Assembly (NCBI GenBank): GCA_047495785.1
Contig: JBLDXI010000025.1
Coordinates: forward strand, 1,488,001-1,552,000
Source of the DNA: Lepidodermella squamata
Lineage: Eukaryota > Gastrotricha
Length of the DNA stretch: 64,000 nt
Direction: 5' to 3'
The notes under the pieces are model-generated. The model was not told the DNA's origin and did not search any database. It was given only the letters and a program-made list of their open reading frames with translations. The position numbers were made by a program, and so were the translations under genes. Positions 9,694 through 22,000 of this stretch are shown here, piece by piece; the stretch's first letter is position 1; each line of letters opens with the position of its first letter.

Positions 9694-12474
9694 TCACCAG
9701 ACTTCACACTTGTTGACCGGGTTCATGGCACTTCGGCTGGGGCAATTGAAAGCAGCCGTCCATGGGCGAAAATTTTGCATCATTCCTCGAACTCGCACCG
9801 CACCTAGGGAGTGTTCATCCTCCCCGATTTGTTCGGCCAAGACAGAAGGTTTTTTTGCCTCGCAGTAGCTCTGAGCTATCGATACAAAAAACAGTTGTTC
9901 ATTGGTCAAAGTCAATCCAGGCACGACGATCTTCTTCAGCTCCGCATCTGAACCGATGGCTTTCTTATAAGCCTATAATAAAAGGAATATGATTGAGGGA
10001 TTGAGAAATCTGACAGAGATTACCGAATAAGCCAATTTGAGTCCTCCATTGTCAGAAATATTTTCGTCGATTGAACGCGTTGCACTATCCTCGGCGTCTT
10101 CCTTAGATATCAGCTCAAGATTTGCTGGTACCGCGTGGAAGGTCAAATTTGTAAACTGCCCAAGCATGCATTCAGACCGACGTTTGTACTCCTTTTTAGT
10201 CGCATTCGACCACCAATCACCACCCATCTGACCATTTGAATCGTATAAAGCTCCATATCCATCGAAGGAATGCGTGAATTCGTGGCCAATTGTATACCCA
10301 GTTGAGCCGTAACTCCAAGCAAGCGGATAATCAGGGCGATAGAATGGCTCCCAGGCGGTGCTAGCAGTGACATGCATAGCGTTTTGGTTGAAGTCATACT
10401 CAGCGTTATTCTCGTAGGCCTGCATACCCCAGTCACTTTTCTCCGGAAGTTTATCCATCGCGGTTATTCTACGCTTAGCAGTGTAAGCCGCGATGGCAAC
10501 AAGATTTTCAAGATGATTATTCGTTGGCTTTATGTCTATGAGTTTCGCTTCATTGTCCAACCAGCTGTTCGCGCCTTGCTCCATCAGTTTGGCCGGATAA
10601 CCGATTTCGATCAACATCTTCTCAGTTTTTTGCTTGGCGTTCTGCCGAGTTTTGGCGTCCATCCAACTTGTGTCTAAGCTTTCTTTAGAAGGTGTTCCTG
10701 TCGCGAACGCTGAGACAAGTTGCTGTCGTATGTTTTCAGCCATTTTTTCGACCTCTTTCTTCGCCTGCTGCGTGAAATACCGCTCGACGTAACGGCGCGA
10801 GATGGCAAGACTGAAGAACTCTTTGGCCATTATGCGGCATCTTAGAGGCGACGGCTTCATACCGAGAGATTCCGGCATGCTATCGGATTGGTGAGATATC
10901 AACGTCCGAACATTCAACCCAGCACCTTTTAGTGGTTGGAAAAATTTCGCTTTCTTACGAATTTCCTCGCCCTCACTAGCTTCGCCAAGCAAACCAACCA
11001 AATCATCAATAAACTGCAAGTAAGGCCCTTGAAACAGCTCCTCATCAAGATCCAACATGTACGGGTAAAGAGCTGTTAACGACAGGTAGTTTTGGATGAT
11101 TGAAGGACCGTCGCCATTTTTACGAGCCAGGGTTGTTTTGATTAATTTGCATAGACTTGTAATGTACTCAGGTTCGTTGGTGTAAATCGAAACTTTATCA
11201 AGCAATGGCATGTTGGCGTCGAATCGCTGATCTCTAGTCACCTTCAAAGACTGAACGTTGTACATGACGCCGATTTTGTTAATCAATCGCAGCCAATCCA
11301 TGCTTGGGCAGATTTTGTTCAAATAAGTTGAATTGAGGCGGTGAGAGGTATCAACTGGGCCGTCGCCACTCAAAATGCTTCCAAGGGAAGAGCTCTGGTT
11401 CGACTGATCAGACTCGCCAATTATTACTGATAGACTGGACTCGAAATCAACAATCGATCTAATAGCATTGTCATCAATTCTGACGTTAGAAGCTACTGCG
11501 GACTGTCTTATGATCGTCGTGCTGATATTTTTCAAGAAAGACACGTAGAGATTCTTGACACTATCCATCACACCAGCATCACGTGTTCCAAACGGTGAGT
11601 TTAGCAGCTTGGTTTTTGGCGGCTCAGGCTCTTGAACATTCTTAATTTTTGAAGGAATCATTGAGGCCACAATTCCAAACGGCGTCAGGTTGGGAGAGCC
11701 CAGAACCAAGCGATGCCTCGATGCATTGTAGTCGTCTCGAACGACATCCAAACTCATCAAGCCAAGGTGATTTGTGTAGGGCAGTAGGCGAGTCATCGCA
11801 TCTTCGACAGACCAAGCTACATTAGGCGACGACGTAGTCGGCTTTTGTGTTGGGCTTCCTATGATTACCGGAGGTCTCGTAACGCTGAAACCACCGGTAT
11901 CGCCGAAAATCTTCTTTATCAATTGCATGGACTCTTTTGCCCCAACTTCTATTGAAGCAGACGAACATGCCTTGTAGAATGCTGCCGCTTTCGAATCAGC
12001 GATTGCTCTGCTATTTTTGCTGTTATTGAATCGGCCATTCCAGTTGCTGCCCGTTAGAACCTGGTCTACAACATTTTCGACCCTAAGAGCGTAGGCGTCA
12101 TAAACTCCTGCTGAATCCCCATCCCCAGCACTGCTCGGCTTGGTCCGTTCGTTCTTGGTCGTGGATGGTTTTGGTTTCATTACTTCCAACTTAGATTCAA
12201 TGCTGCCTATATTGTTGGCGGTTTCAGCTGGCAGCCATTGGTTGTCCATAAATTTTCCACAAGCGTATTCATAGAAATCTTGGCATGGGCTAGCGTCAGG
12301 GTTAAGATTTGCCAGTACAAACCCTGCGACGCTAGCACAACCTTCGGTGTTACAACTGCCCAGACCGGAAGAGGCCTGACGACGGATCCTCTCGTACAAG
12401 ATATTCCGTTTTATCGAAGCTATTGCGAAAGTAGCTAGTGTGAGTTGGGTTAAAATTAGCCTCAAAATATACAT
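9694..12474 (-). CDS. M13 family zinc metallopeptidase (neprilysin-like), two exons
   Basis: Exons 12474-10024 and 9972-9694, split by a 51-base intron, give 909 residues. The N-terminus MYILRLILTQLTLATFAIAS is a signal peptide or signal anchor; the frame is open another 73 codons upstream but I prefer this start. The luminal domain opens with the M13 cysteine pattern (CNTEGCASVAGFVLANL...SPCQDFYEYACGKF). The zinc site is GHEFTHSFDGYG, the third ligand and catalytic Asp are in DENISDNGG, and the C-terminus ends AFNCPSRSAMNPVNKCEVW as in the family. All catalytic residues I can check are present. The family cleaves small secreted peptides at the cell surface. At about 909 residues it is longer than neprilysin (about 750), with low-complexity Ser/Thr/Pro inserts in the first third (around residues 70-110 and 165-180). 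Confidence 0.9.
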
Positions 12475-12910
12475 TTTAATCCTTAAATTCAGGAAGTCAC
12501 ACGGAAAAAAAATCAGGCCACTAAAATATGTCAAGGCTTGACAGGTATCACTCGCAATGTTTACTCGTACTTGTTGCAGCAAAAGACGATTACATTGTTT
12601 GCCCGGCGAAAAAAACGAAACGCAAATCCGGCGTTTTTTGCGAGTCGCTACAGGATGAGACATGTTTGCATTGCATGATGCGTCTGCAAACATACCAGGT
12701 ATATCAGCGGAATGTAACGTGTTATCTCACCTTAACACTCCTATAAACCTACGCAGAAATTTAGGGAGTAGCTGATATATGAGCTTTCAATTTTACTAGA
12801 ACACGAACTCGGCACGAATTACAACACCTTTTAAAATTACACTATGATTAATAGAATGATGACGAGATGAAGAAGCTGAGGAATGTCAGAATTCGCCAAC
12901 AAATAAATAT

Positions 12911-15900
12911 CTATTTGAACTCATGTTCTTCAATTGAAGCAGCCAGGCGAAGGTCTGGCATTGGCTTGTTGAAACCATCCTTCCCAACCAAGTGATAGGT
13001 TTCAACGCATCCCTTCCCCTTCATCGAAACAAGACCACGTTTCTCAAAGTGAAATCCGCCGATTTTTTCCAATAAGACTTTGCTCTCAGGGCTAACATGA
13101 ATTCTCAGAGCTAGACCGCTGCTTTCCATTCGAGAGGCGTAATTCACGGTGTCTCCAAATAGACAATAGCGAGGCATTCGCAAGCCGATGATTCCGGCTA
13201 CAACAGAGCCACTATGCATTCCGATACGAAGCTGAAGCTGCAAACCAGGTCGATGTCGGATTTTGAAGTTAGCAACGCATGATAGAATTTCCAAGGATAG
13301 GGTGGCAATTTCTGAGACGTGGCGTATTCCATTTCGAACAGGTAAACCACTGCCCACCATGTACGCATCGCCTATAGTCTCCACTTTGTATACATCAAAA
13401 TTATCGATGATATTATCGAACTGAGAGTAAAGATCATTCAGGAAATCGACAATTTCCAAAGGAGATGAACTGGAAGCCAATTTCGTGAAGCCAACAACAT
13501 CGCTGAAGTAGACAGTTACTGATTCGTACGTCTCTGGGTGAACAACTCTGCCAGCTTTCAACTCTTCGATAACAGTTTTGGGCAGCATTCGGGAAAGAAG
13601 CTCTTCAGAACGACGGCGTTCGTTGTCCAACTCTGCGGTTCTGGCGATAACTTCGCTTTCGAGATTATTCGCGTAGTTTTCCAACATGGCCATCATTTGA
13701 TCGATAAGATTCGTCTCCTTACCCTTATTACCTTTGCATAGCATTTTGTTGATAGCAGCATAATCTGGGCGGAAAGCTGACACCTCATCCCAGCACATTC
13801 GAGCAATCTCCGCTAAATCGATGAGGGTGTGGTCGACGATACCTAAATGGGGTCGGAACGCGGGGTATTCGCCGTCTAGTATTCGCCGAAATATAGTGGC
13901 AGGGGCTAGCTGATACCACTCGTATGGCTTTTCGCGGGTGATAATCTCATACAAAACTACTCCAAACGAGTATACATCGCCCTTTTGGGTTCCTCGAGGA
14001 GGCGGGTCTTCATAGCGCAACAACTCGGGAGCTGTCCAAAATTTTTCCGCAATGTTGTTATGCTCCTGATTGCTTGGATTGTTGTCGCCATAAGGATCAA
14101 AGTTATCCCGCATAACATCTCTATTTCGGTTTCCTCCTAGGCTTATGAGACCCCTGGCGGTACCCCGCGAGTTGCCAACAAGTTGGGGCTTGAAGTAGGC
14201 GTCGCTCATCTCGAACTTCGGCAAAGGAATGTTTGCAATTTTACAGAACCATCTTGAGTCGACGAAGATGTTACTTGACGTCAAGCGACCATGAGATCCT
14301 ATCGGCGACTGGTGAAGGTATAACATGCCCTGAAAAAGCCATTAGGTCTACAAAAGAATCCCTCACATTCTTATAAACTTACGGCAGCAATGTCACTAGC
14401 GAAGGATAGTTTGAAAAGACGATCCAGCTGAATCTTCTTTCGGGCTAATACATTGGCCAATGTTCCTTTTGAGCAGTACTCTTGGATTATGCAAATGTGG
14501 TAGGGTTCGCTTGTGACAGCTACAAACTGATTGATATTGACGTGGTGCAAAGATCGGGTCTCTCGAAGTTCTGCTACCACGCTTTCGTCCAGTTGGCATG
14601 TCGATTTCTTGAGAAGAGTGACAAATGCGTCTTGAGTTCGAAACTTCGCATACATCAGCTGGCCAGGTACTTGATGTTGCTGCTGTTGCTGCAAGACCTG
14701 TTGATTTTTCGGAACCTTACCGAAAGTTCCTACCAAGATCGAAGGATGGCTGGAGCCATTTTGTAGCGATGGCTTCCTAACTTGAATTTGCTTTTGAGGA
14801 CCAGATAAGCTGTTATTCTTCGGTGGAGGAGGCTCGGCTATGACTCCGAAAATTCCACTGCCGGCGAATGAGCTGCCATGTTGCAGATCTGAGGTGCTGA
14901 TCGAAGACGATCTCGATGGGTCATCCAGGTCAGGCACGGCGCTGTCTTTGCCGCCCAACTGGCCGCCTATATCACTCGCGCCGACACTTGACGCCTGATC
15001 GCCATCCTGACCTTGGACAAAACGAATTTCATCAAATTTGGCTACAATCTCAGCCATGAAAGATTCGTTCTTCTTGCGCCGCTGTCGTTTGCTCTTAACA
15101 ATTAAAAGAATAACTGTGATTAAAATCACGAGGAACGCTGCGAGAGATCCCGCAGAAGCTTCGATAATAATGTTAATGTCTAGCTGGTAATGCTTCGCCC
15201 TCTCTATGGCTTCCAACTGGCGACAGTAGGCTGAATCAATCTTTTGAACTCGAAGCTGTTTTCTGGCTTCATCAACGTAAGACTTGTAGTAATAGTAGAA
15301 ACAAGACTCCTCAATTGGTGGTCTCGGCTGGCTACCAAGCCAATAAATTGTCGTATCATTCGAGGCCAAATTTGACACTCGAGAATTAATCACATCGTAT
15401 GCCGGAACCAAAACTTTGCGAGTGGAATTCTTCCCGTAAATTTGGTTGAAATAGCTGTTTAGATCATCTTTCTGACTGACGATCATACTAACAGTAGCAA
15501 CCATAGGAAGTTCTGTGTTAGTCAAAGCCGGATTTATGGTGTCATCATCGACGTCATCCTGATCAACGAAATTGTAAATTCTGAACTCGCTATCGACTCG
15601 ACCACATTTCTCAGAATCGAACGCTACGTAGTTGGTGGTGTAGCTAACATTTCCTCCACAATAGAATCTAGCGATAGGGACCGCAAGAGGGAAATCGTTG
15701 ATCAAAACATTAGGGGAGCTGATCTTGACCTCCAGAGCTCTGGCTATCAAATCAGATTGTCGTATGATATAGTTTTGATGGATCTGAACTACTCGAGTGA
15801 AAATTCGGACTTTGTTGTAGAGCATATTACCGACCCCATACATTTGAAGAGAAGACTGAAGATGGGCCTTGAAATCTGCAACCGGATCGGTTATCTTCTT

Positions 15901-17610
15901 CTTTCTGTATAGGGTGGCGTTTTTCTTGCCAGCATGAACTTGCCCATCTTCTTTGCTATCAATTGCCGAAAGCCATTCATTTGATGGAACATCCAGATCG
16001 ACAATGCGAAGTCTGCTCGGTCTGCTGCGGGTTAGATCAAATGTGTGCTTCAGAGTAACGAGCATCAAGCCCTCTGGTGCGATTTTTCGCAGATTATTCA
16101 ATGATTCTGGTGTCAGGTACCCAGTAACCGGTAGCACGAAAAAAGCTTTACGCTTCAGCGTGTATCTTAGAGCGCTTTGAGATTTATCCTCCAAACTTAT
16201 CGCGATCTTCTCGATGAATTGCGGCAAGTCGTTGACATGCTCGAGCAGTACGAAAAATGCTGTGGCTTTATCGTTGACAATAGAGCCGCGGAACCATCTG
16301 TTGAAGTCGCATAAATCACCCATAGAAAAACGCTTTGTACAGAAAATGGTTCGATCAACTGTGAATAGCGGTTTGTTGGCGCCGGATGTGGCGTCGTAGT
16401 CTGAGGTCACGTCGTCATCAAGCAGCATTTCTTGATCGATTTCGATTTGCTTATCGAGATCTCCGTACTCGGTATCTGGCTCTGGATTGTCGCTATCCAG
16501 CTGATCCTTGCCCTTAGTCCTGAGTTGGTCACTTCTGAGCAGCATGTCTCGTTTTGCTAAGGTGTCATTCACCGCATTGAAGATCGAATCAGTCGCGGCG
16601 GTGTAAGGCGACAGGACAAAGTTGAAGCGAAGCCATCTGAAACGATACGAGAGTCCCAGAAGCAACTCCGATATACTTTGCCCATCCATTGTATCTGATA
16701 CTACAACCTGGAATAGGTCATCGATCGTGGGAGGCCGAGAGTTGTTAGTAGCCACAGAAAATGACGCAATGCGAGGTGGGGGAGTCACGCGCTTCTTGCT
16801 AGGATCATCATTCATATCAGCATTCCTTCGATTGACCTCAGCAGTAACGCCCGTGGGGCAAGTTGAAAGAATCGTAACTCTGGGCGATTCCTCAAGGATC
16901 TATTGAAATGTCGAGTCAAATCTAGCTATGGTCTAGCTTTTCACTTACCTCTCTTAGGTGGAATCCTCGGGTTTGGCTGCACACTGAGCTAAGATCCATC
17001 ACGATCCAAACATCCCCATTCTTCTCTGTGGCAGTCGAGTATCCGGATGAACTCAGCGAGCTATACTTGGCATGTTGACGCTTCAGCGTGCGGAACAGCT
17101 TTATGAAATCATCTTCATCCTTTATGAACAGAGGTGTGATAGCGAGGGGGAGGACTTGAAAACTGAGAATGTCGGATCGCGCCGTGTTTCCTATCAGAGA
17201 TTTGTGGTCAAAAACCCTGCGATTGCCCCTACGCAGCTCTCCGGCTATGTGCGCTAGCTCGTCAGTTGTAGCTTGCCTGAAAATCTGCGTCAACTGAAAA
17301 GGGTTCAAAGCTTTCGTTAACTATCAATTGAAATTATAGATGTAATTACGAGGTAGATAGCGTCAAGATTGAAATTGACGGCTGAAGCGTTGCGGAACTG
17401 AGGCGGTAGCCCGGGACTCGGGATGTAGCCGAATGAGTCCAAGTTGAACTCTGGATTCGGATCCGAAAATGGCCCGTCATCGATGAACCCTTCGGAGTGA
17501 TCCTCCTCAAAACCTGGTAACAAAATTGCTACCTGAAGCTTAGTCTGCAGCTCAACGTTGCAGAACAACGCCTGTAGAAGAAGCAACAGCCTGATTGCGT
17601 GAGATAACAT
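12911..17610 (-). CDS. Receptor guanylyl cyclase, four exons
   Basis: Exons 17610-17350, 17293-16949, 16899-14383 and 14329-12911 (all phase 0) give about 1513 residues. Order: signal peptide (MLSHAIRLLLLLQALFC), a long ectodomain, one membrane span near residues 780-803 (AGSLAAFLVILITVILLIV), a kinase-homology domain running over the last junction (ASDIAA|GMLYLHQSPIGSHG), a coiled-coil linker (LESEVIARTAELDNERRRSE), and a class III cyclase domain from about 1305. The cyclase keeps both metal aspartates (FSDVVGF and GDAYMV), the guanine-specifying Glu and Cys (KVETIGD, RYCLFGDTVN) and NYASRMES, so it should make cGMP as a homodimer. The kinase-like domain has SHGRLTSSN in place of HRDLKxxN and is a pseudokinase. 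The ligand is unknown; the ectodomain is larger than in natriuretic peptide receptors and contains acidic and Gln-rich stretches. An alternative start lies at 17679. Confidence 0.9.
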
Positions 17611-19039
17611 CTTTCCAAGTTGTGTAGCTGCAAATTTGCGACTGATATCAAGCGACTGGCGGCATTTTGCGGCTTCCATCGATTGTTTTTCGAGCGCTGT
17701 GATTTAAAATTAGCCTTAATTGCATCCCGGTGCGATGTGAACGTGATTTTTCAGCGATATAACCACTCTCCCACAAGCTTTGACTACCTTCGCTACATGC
17801 AGCTCAACTTTCACGTAAATTTTAAAAAAGGACGAAAACCTGGAAAATGGCGATAAATCTTGAGCTGTTTGCCAGCTTCCTCAATCTGTTTCAATCTCCG
17901 ATCTTCTAGCAGGTGTACATGAAACACTTCCGCAGCGTAATCGCCAAACTAGGGCTATTTGAGGCTTTAGCGTAGAAATGCGACACTTCAATTGTCTTCG
18001 AAACACGTTTGACTTCCTGCAATGTCGAAATGACAAACCCAAAATGTACGTCACACATTGCAAATTTTTTACTGAAGGCTTTTTACATATCAATATCAAC
18101 CAAAATTAATATTATTATTATTAAATGCAGACTGGAAATAATAGGTCATAGCAATTGTTATAAAGATGTGAAGAATAATTAGAATATTCGCAGTATTATC
18201 CATCATAATAATATCGCCAGTTTTTGCTGTTTCTTCTCACAAAGTTCGTCGTCGTATTTTTCGATATTTTTCGATAGGTATAAACAATAATAAATGGACA
18301 CTGAAGGCAGACGGCTAAATCCGGCCAGTTTTGCAATATTAGCCCGGCAAAGAAAAAACAGACTGAAATAGAAAAAAGAACCACCACGAAAGAAAGAAAG
18401 AATCAAGAAACAAAAAACGAAAGAGGCGAGAGTAATAAATTTCGTAGAGCCATTTTTATAATCGATTTCAGGTCAAATTTGCAAACACGCAGCACACAGT
18501 GAAAAACGAGCAATGATTTGTCCTATTCTCAACAATTTTTATTTTTCCGGCATTTCGAGCCACCTTAAGTATGTTTGCATAATTTAAAACCCGTGATTTT
18601 TTCGGATATGAAAAGATTCCATCATAACAAGGCGTTAATTATGTAAAGCCGCAAGAACTAGAAGCAAGGCGGGAGCTTTCAGCTAAACCTGGCACCTGGC
18701 GGCGATAATTGCGAGCAGGCAACAATGTAAGCACCTGATTTATACACGCGCGTGTTTTCTCGGATCGTTATCTTCCTGAAAGCCTAGCACGTGGCCACGT
18801 GTTAGTGTGCGTTATCTAGCTATTACAATCAGATCAAGGAAAATTTATTAGCCGACTACAAATTGAGCGATGATGAAGAAGAAGACGGAATTGTCAGGAA
18901 TTTTTAAATTAATATATTGGTCATATAATAATAGAATATATTTTTTCGAAAATTTTTGATGGAAAAAAAACAGAAAAAATAGGAGAGAAAAAGGCAACAA
19001 ATTTTTTTGCAATAATTTGATTATTTTTTTCTTTCGATT
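17611..19039. other. Intergenic stretch between guanylyl cyclase 5' end and Abl 3' end
   Basis: AT-rich, with short homopolymers and no coding frame I trust. It should hold the cyclase promoter and the Abl 3' UTR. No repeat family was recognised. Confidence 0.5.
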
Positions 19040-22000
19040 TCAGCACAACAAGCCGGCAGGTATCGGTTGTTTGGAATCGTTACTCTCGCTGGAATTATTA
19101 TTCGCATTACTCGTGGCTTGGTTATTCGATGATGAAGACATTGAAGAAGAAGCATTGCTAGTGGACGAATTCGAAAGGCTCGATGAAGAATTGGTAAGCA
19201 GAGACGGCGGTGGGATGAGGCTCAGCACGCCGTTGATTTGAGCAGGTGTTATCGGAAGCGCGTCTTTCGCGCTGCGAATGGAAATGACCAACTGGCGGAC
19301 CTGGAAGCGGCTGCGCGGCGGCAACGAGTCCGCCAGCGAGTCCAGCGCCGCGCCCAGGTCGATGAGATGCGGCGATGCGAGTGACGGCTGCGCGGCCGGG
19401 GGCAGGCGGCCCATCGTCGACATGGTCATCGATGGCGGCGGTGCGGCTTGTTCTTCACTCAGGCTTGAAATAGCGCTTTGACACAGCCGATGCACGTCGT
19501 CCCATGTCCAATTAACTACAAAAATAAACAGAAAAAGTGTGATTAAAATAGCGGAAACAGTCGCAACAAATTTTTGGGAATTTTGATGAGCCAAACAAAC
19601 AAAACATAGGATTCCTAATAAGTCTTCATTTTCAATTTTTCGATCGGTATATTTGTCTTCTTTTCCGGGAACTTGAGAAATGAATATGCGGACTTCTCTT
19701 CTCAAAACGCTGGGCATTGCTTGCAGTATTAGGAATCATGTAAATTTCGACTGTATCGGTAAAATAAATGGAACTTCGCAATTTTGAGAAGGATTAAACC
19801 TAAGGGTCGCAAAAATTTGTGAAAAACCCTTATCCCAAATGCCATGAGAATGGCGAAATCACGTGTTACTTATCAATAGGATAAAAAATTCGGAGAAATT
19901 TGGTCCAACCGGGTATAATACCAAAAATTACCGAATCTGTTACCATCGGGGTTTCCCGGGTTTTAATTCCTATTGTAATAAATCGCGGATTATTGATGGG
20001 AGATGTTTAGTTTTTTCAAATTCCTTGCAAAAAATGCAAAATTTGAAAATTATTAATTGTTGATTCCGGAATCCGGAATCCGCATCGGAAATCAGAAAGC
20101 ACCCGTATTCAACTGTATCCTTGTGTTTTCCATTTATTTTTAGCAAAATTACACTTATTGAATTATATTTCTTGCGTTATGATTAAGGGCAAAAATTTAG
20201 CGATCTGAATGGATTTCATGTGAAAATTCAATACTTATATACTCAAAAAATTCAACCAATCAATTTCTTCAATTTCAACTCACCATTTGCATTAGCAGAT
20301 CCATTAGATGATGATGAAAGCACAGGCGGCGAAACCACAGTCGAAGAAGAATTACCGTTAGTATTATTACCCCCATTTTGATGATTCACGGCAGTCGCAG
20401 GCGATGGCCCGCGTAGCAACACCGCAGTCGGCAGTCTCGGCTGCGGTTGTTGCTGCTGCAGCGCCTGGTTCGTCCCAACTATACCACTGGTTGGCGAGTA
20501 CTCAACCGCGCCGGCCGGATTCTGCAGCCGCCGCAAACACGGCTTGACAGGCGCAACCGGCCGCCCGTCGCCACTCACCAGCGTCGCGGCAGTCACCTGT
20601 CGCTGTAGCGTTGACGAGGCCCCGTTGCTAACACCAGCCGGTTTCGGCGCGACCGGGTCTGTACCGTGGCGTTGCAGCGTGGAGGACGATTCTTTGCCGT
20701 TGGCCTTTTCCGGGCTGCTGCTGCTGGCGGTGGGAGTAACAACAGCCGGGTCTTGGTCGGCCAACGCGCGCCGCCTTCGCATTTGCTCGGCCAACTCAGC
20801 TGTCACGCGATTTGACATGTCAACCGGTTTATTTTGATGATGATTAGGCGCTAGACTGCCGTAACCACTCGGCTTTGGGTGGCCGTTACTTTCCGTCGTG
20901 CCGCGCCGCAGCACGTAAGAATTAGCTGGCGGTTGTTCTGATAGCAGTGAATCGCCGCTGCAACTCCGGGGTGGCACGGGTATGGCTGTTTGAGGCTGAG
21001 ATTGCTGCGTGCTTGAGGTCGTCGTTGTCGAGGCTGAGAGGGCGTGGGCTGCTGGCGGGTCTGGCACGGGCGGCTTGCCGGGTGAGCCATTCGGGCGGAA
21101 TGAGAAATTGTGGGGTCGGCACCGGGCGATGTTGCCGGATTTCGTTGGCGAGGGCGAAGATAATGATCCAGATCTAGGTCTGTAATAAAAAGTTCAAAAA
21201 ATTATGAAGTTTCAGGGAAATTTAATATAAATCAGCTAAAAATTCGCGACATTATTCCAAATGAATTACCCAAAAAAATATATATGAACAAATACGAAAA
21301 ACACCCAAAAGCGCAAATATACGAAGTAAGACATAAAATTAACAGAGCCCAAGCCGAAAAACAGCTTTAGAAAAGACTTACTCCATCCATAAAATATGGT
21401 CTTCAATGCTGCAGAAGTAAAACGGTATCAAAGTAAAAATGTATCCAAAATTAATCAAAATTACGATAAATAAATTAAATCTTTGAATCCCCAAACCAAA
21501 TTACCAATAATAGACTGAAATAAATCTGAAATTTTCCAGGAATGTTAGTAAAATTTGTAGATTGTAGAAAAGCTCTCAAGTTTACCAGAATTTGTGTGCT
21601 TAAAATAATTCAGGAATTAAATGTCTCAAGTCCCATTTATTCGCGAGGTGGCAAAATTTAAGAGTTCAGTAATCGGTTCTAGGCTATTTCCGCAACCAAC
21701 ACTAAGCAATGTTGAATTAAGCGCAACGGCAATAAAAAAGCGTTTAATATTCATTAAAGCATTGAAACTGAAAAAAGTCTCGTTCCAGTCATTGTTCTCA
21801 TCAACCAACGCCATAGCAGTTACTAAGTTTCGTGATATCATTTCAAATTTCAATTTCATTTAAATATATTTTGAAATAAATTGATTGATATTTCCCTCTT
21901 GTTTGTTGCTCTTTTTCTGCTTAATTGGCCAATAATTTGGCATATTATTTTACCTATCAGAATCCGCTAGTGTGAAAGGCTGGCCGAAAGTCGAGGTCAC

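Noticed and set aside
12472-12693. N-terminal extension of the M13 peptidase by 73 residues
   Set aside because: It would bury the signal peptide or anchor and its composition is unlike family members; the ATG at 12474 is preferred.
20544-20837. Plus-strand 97-codon frame
   Set aside because: Antisense shadow of the GC-rich Abl tail exon.
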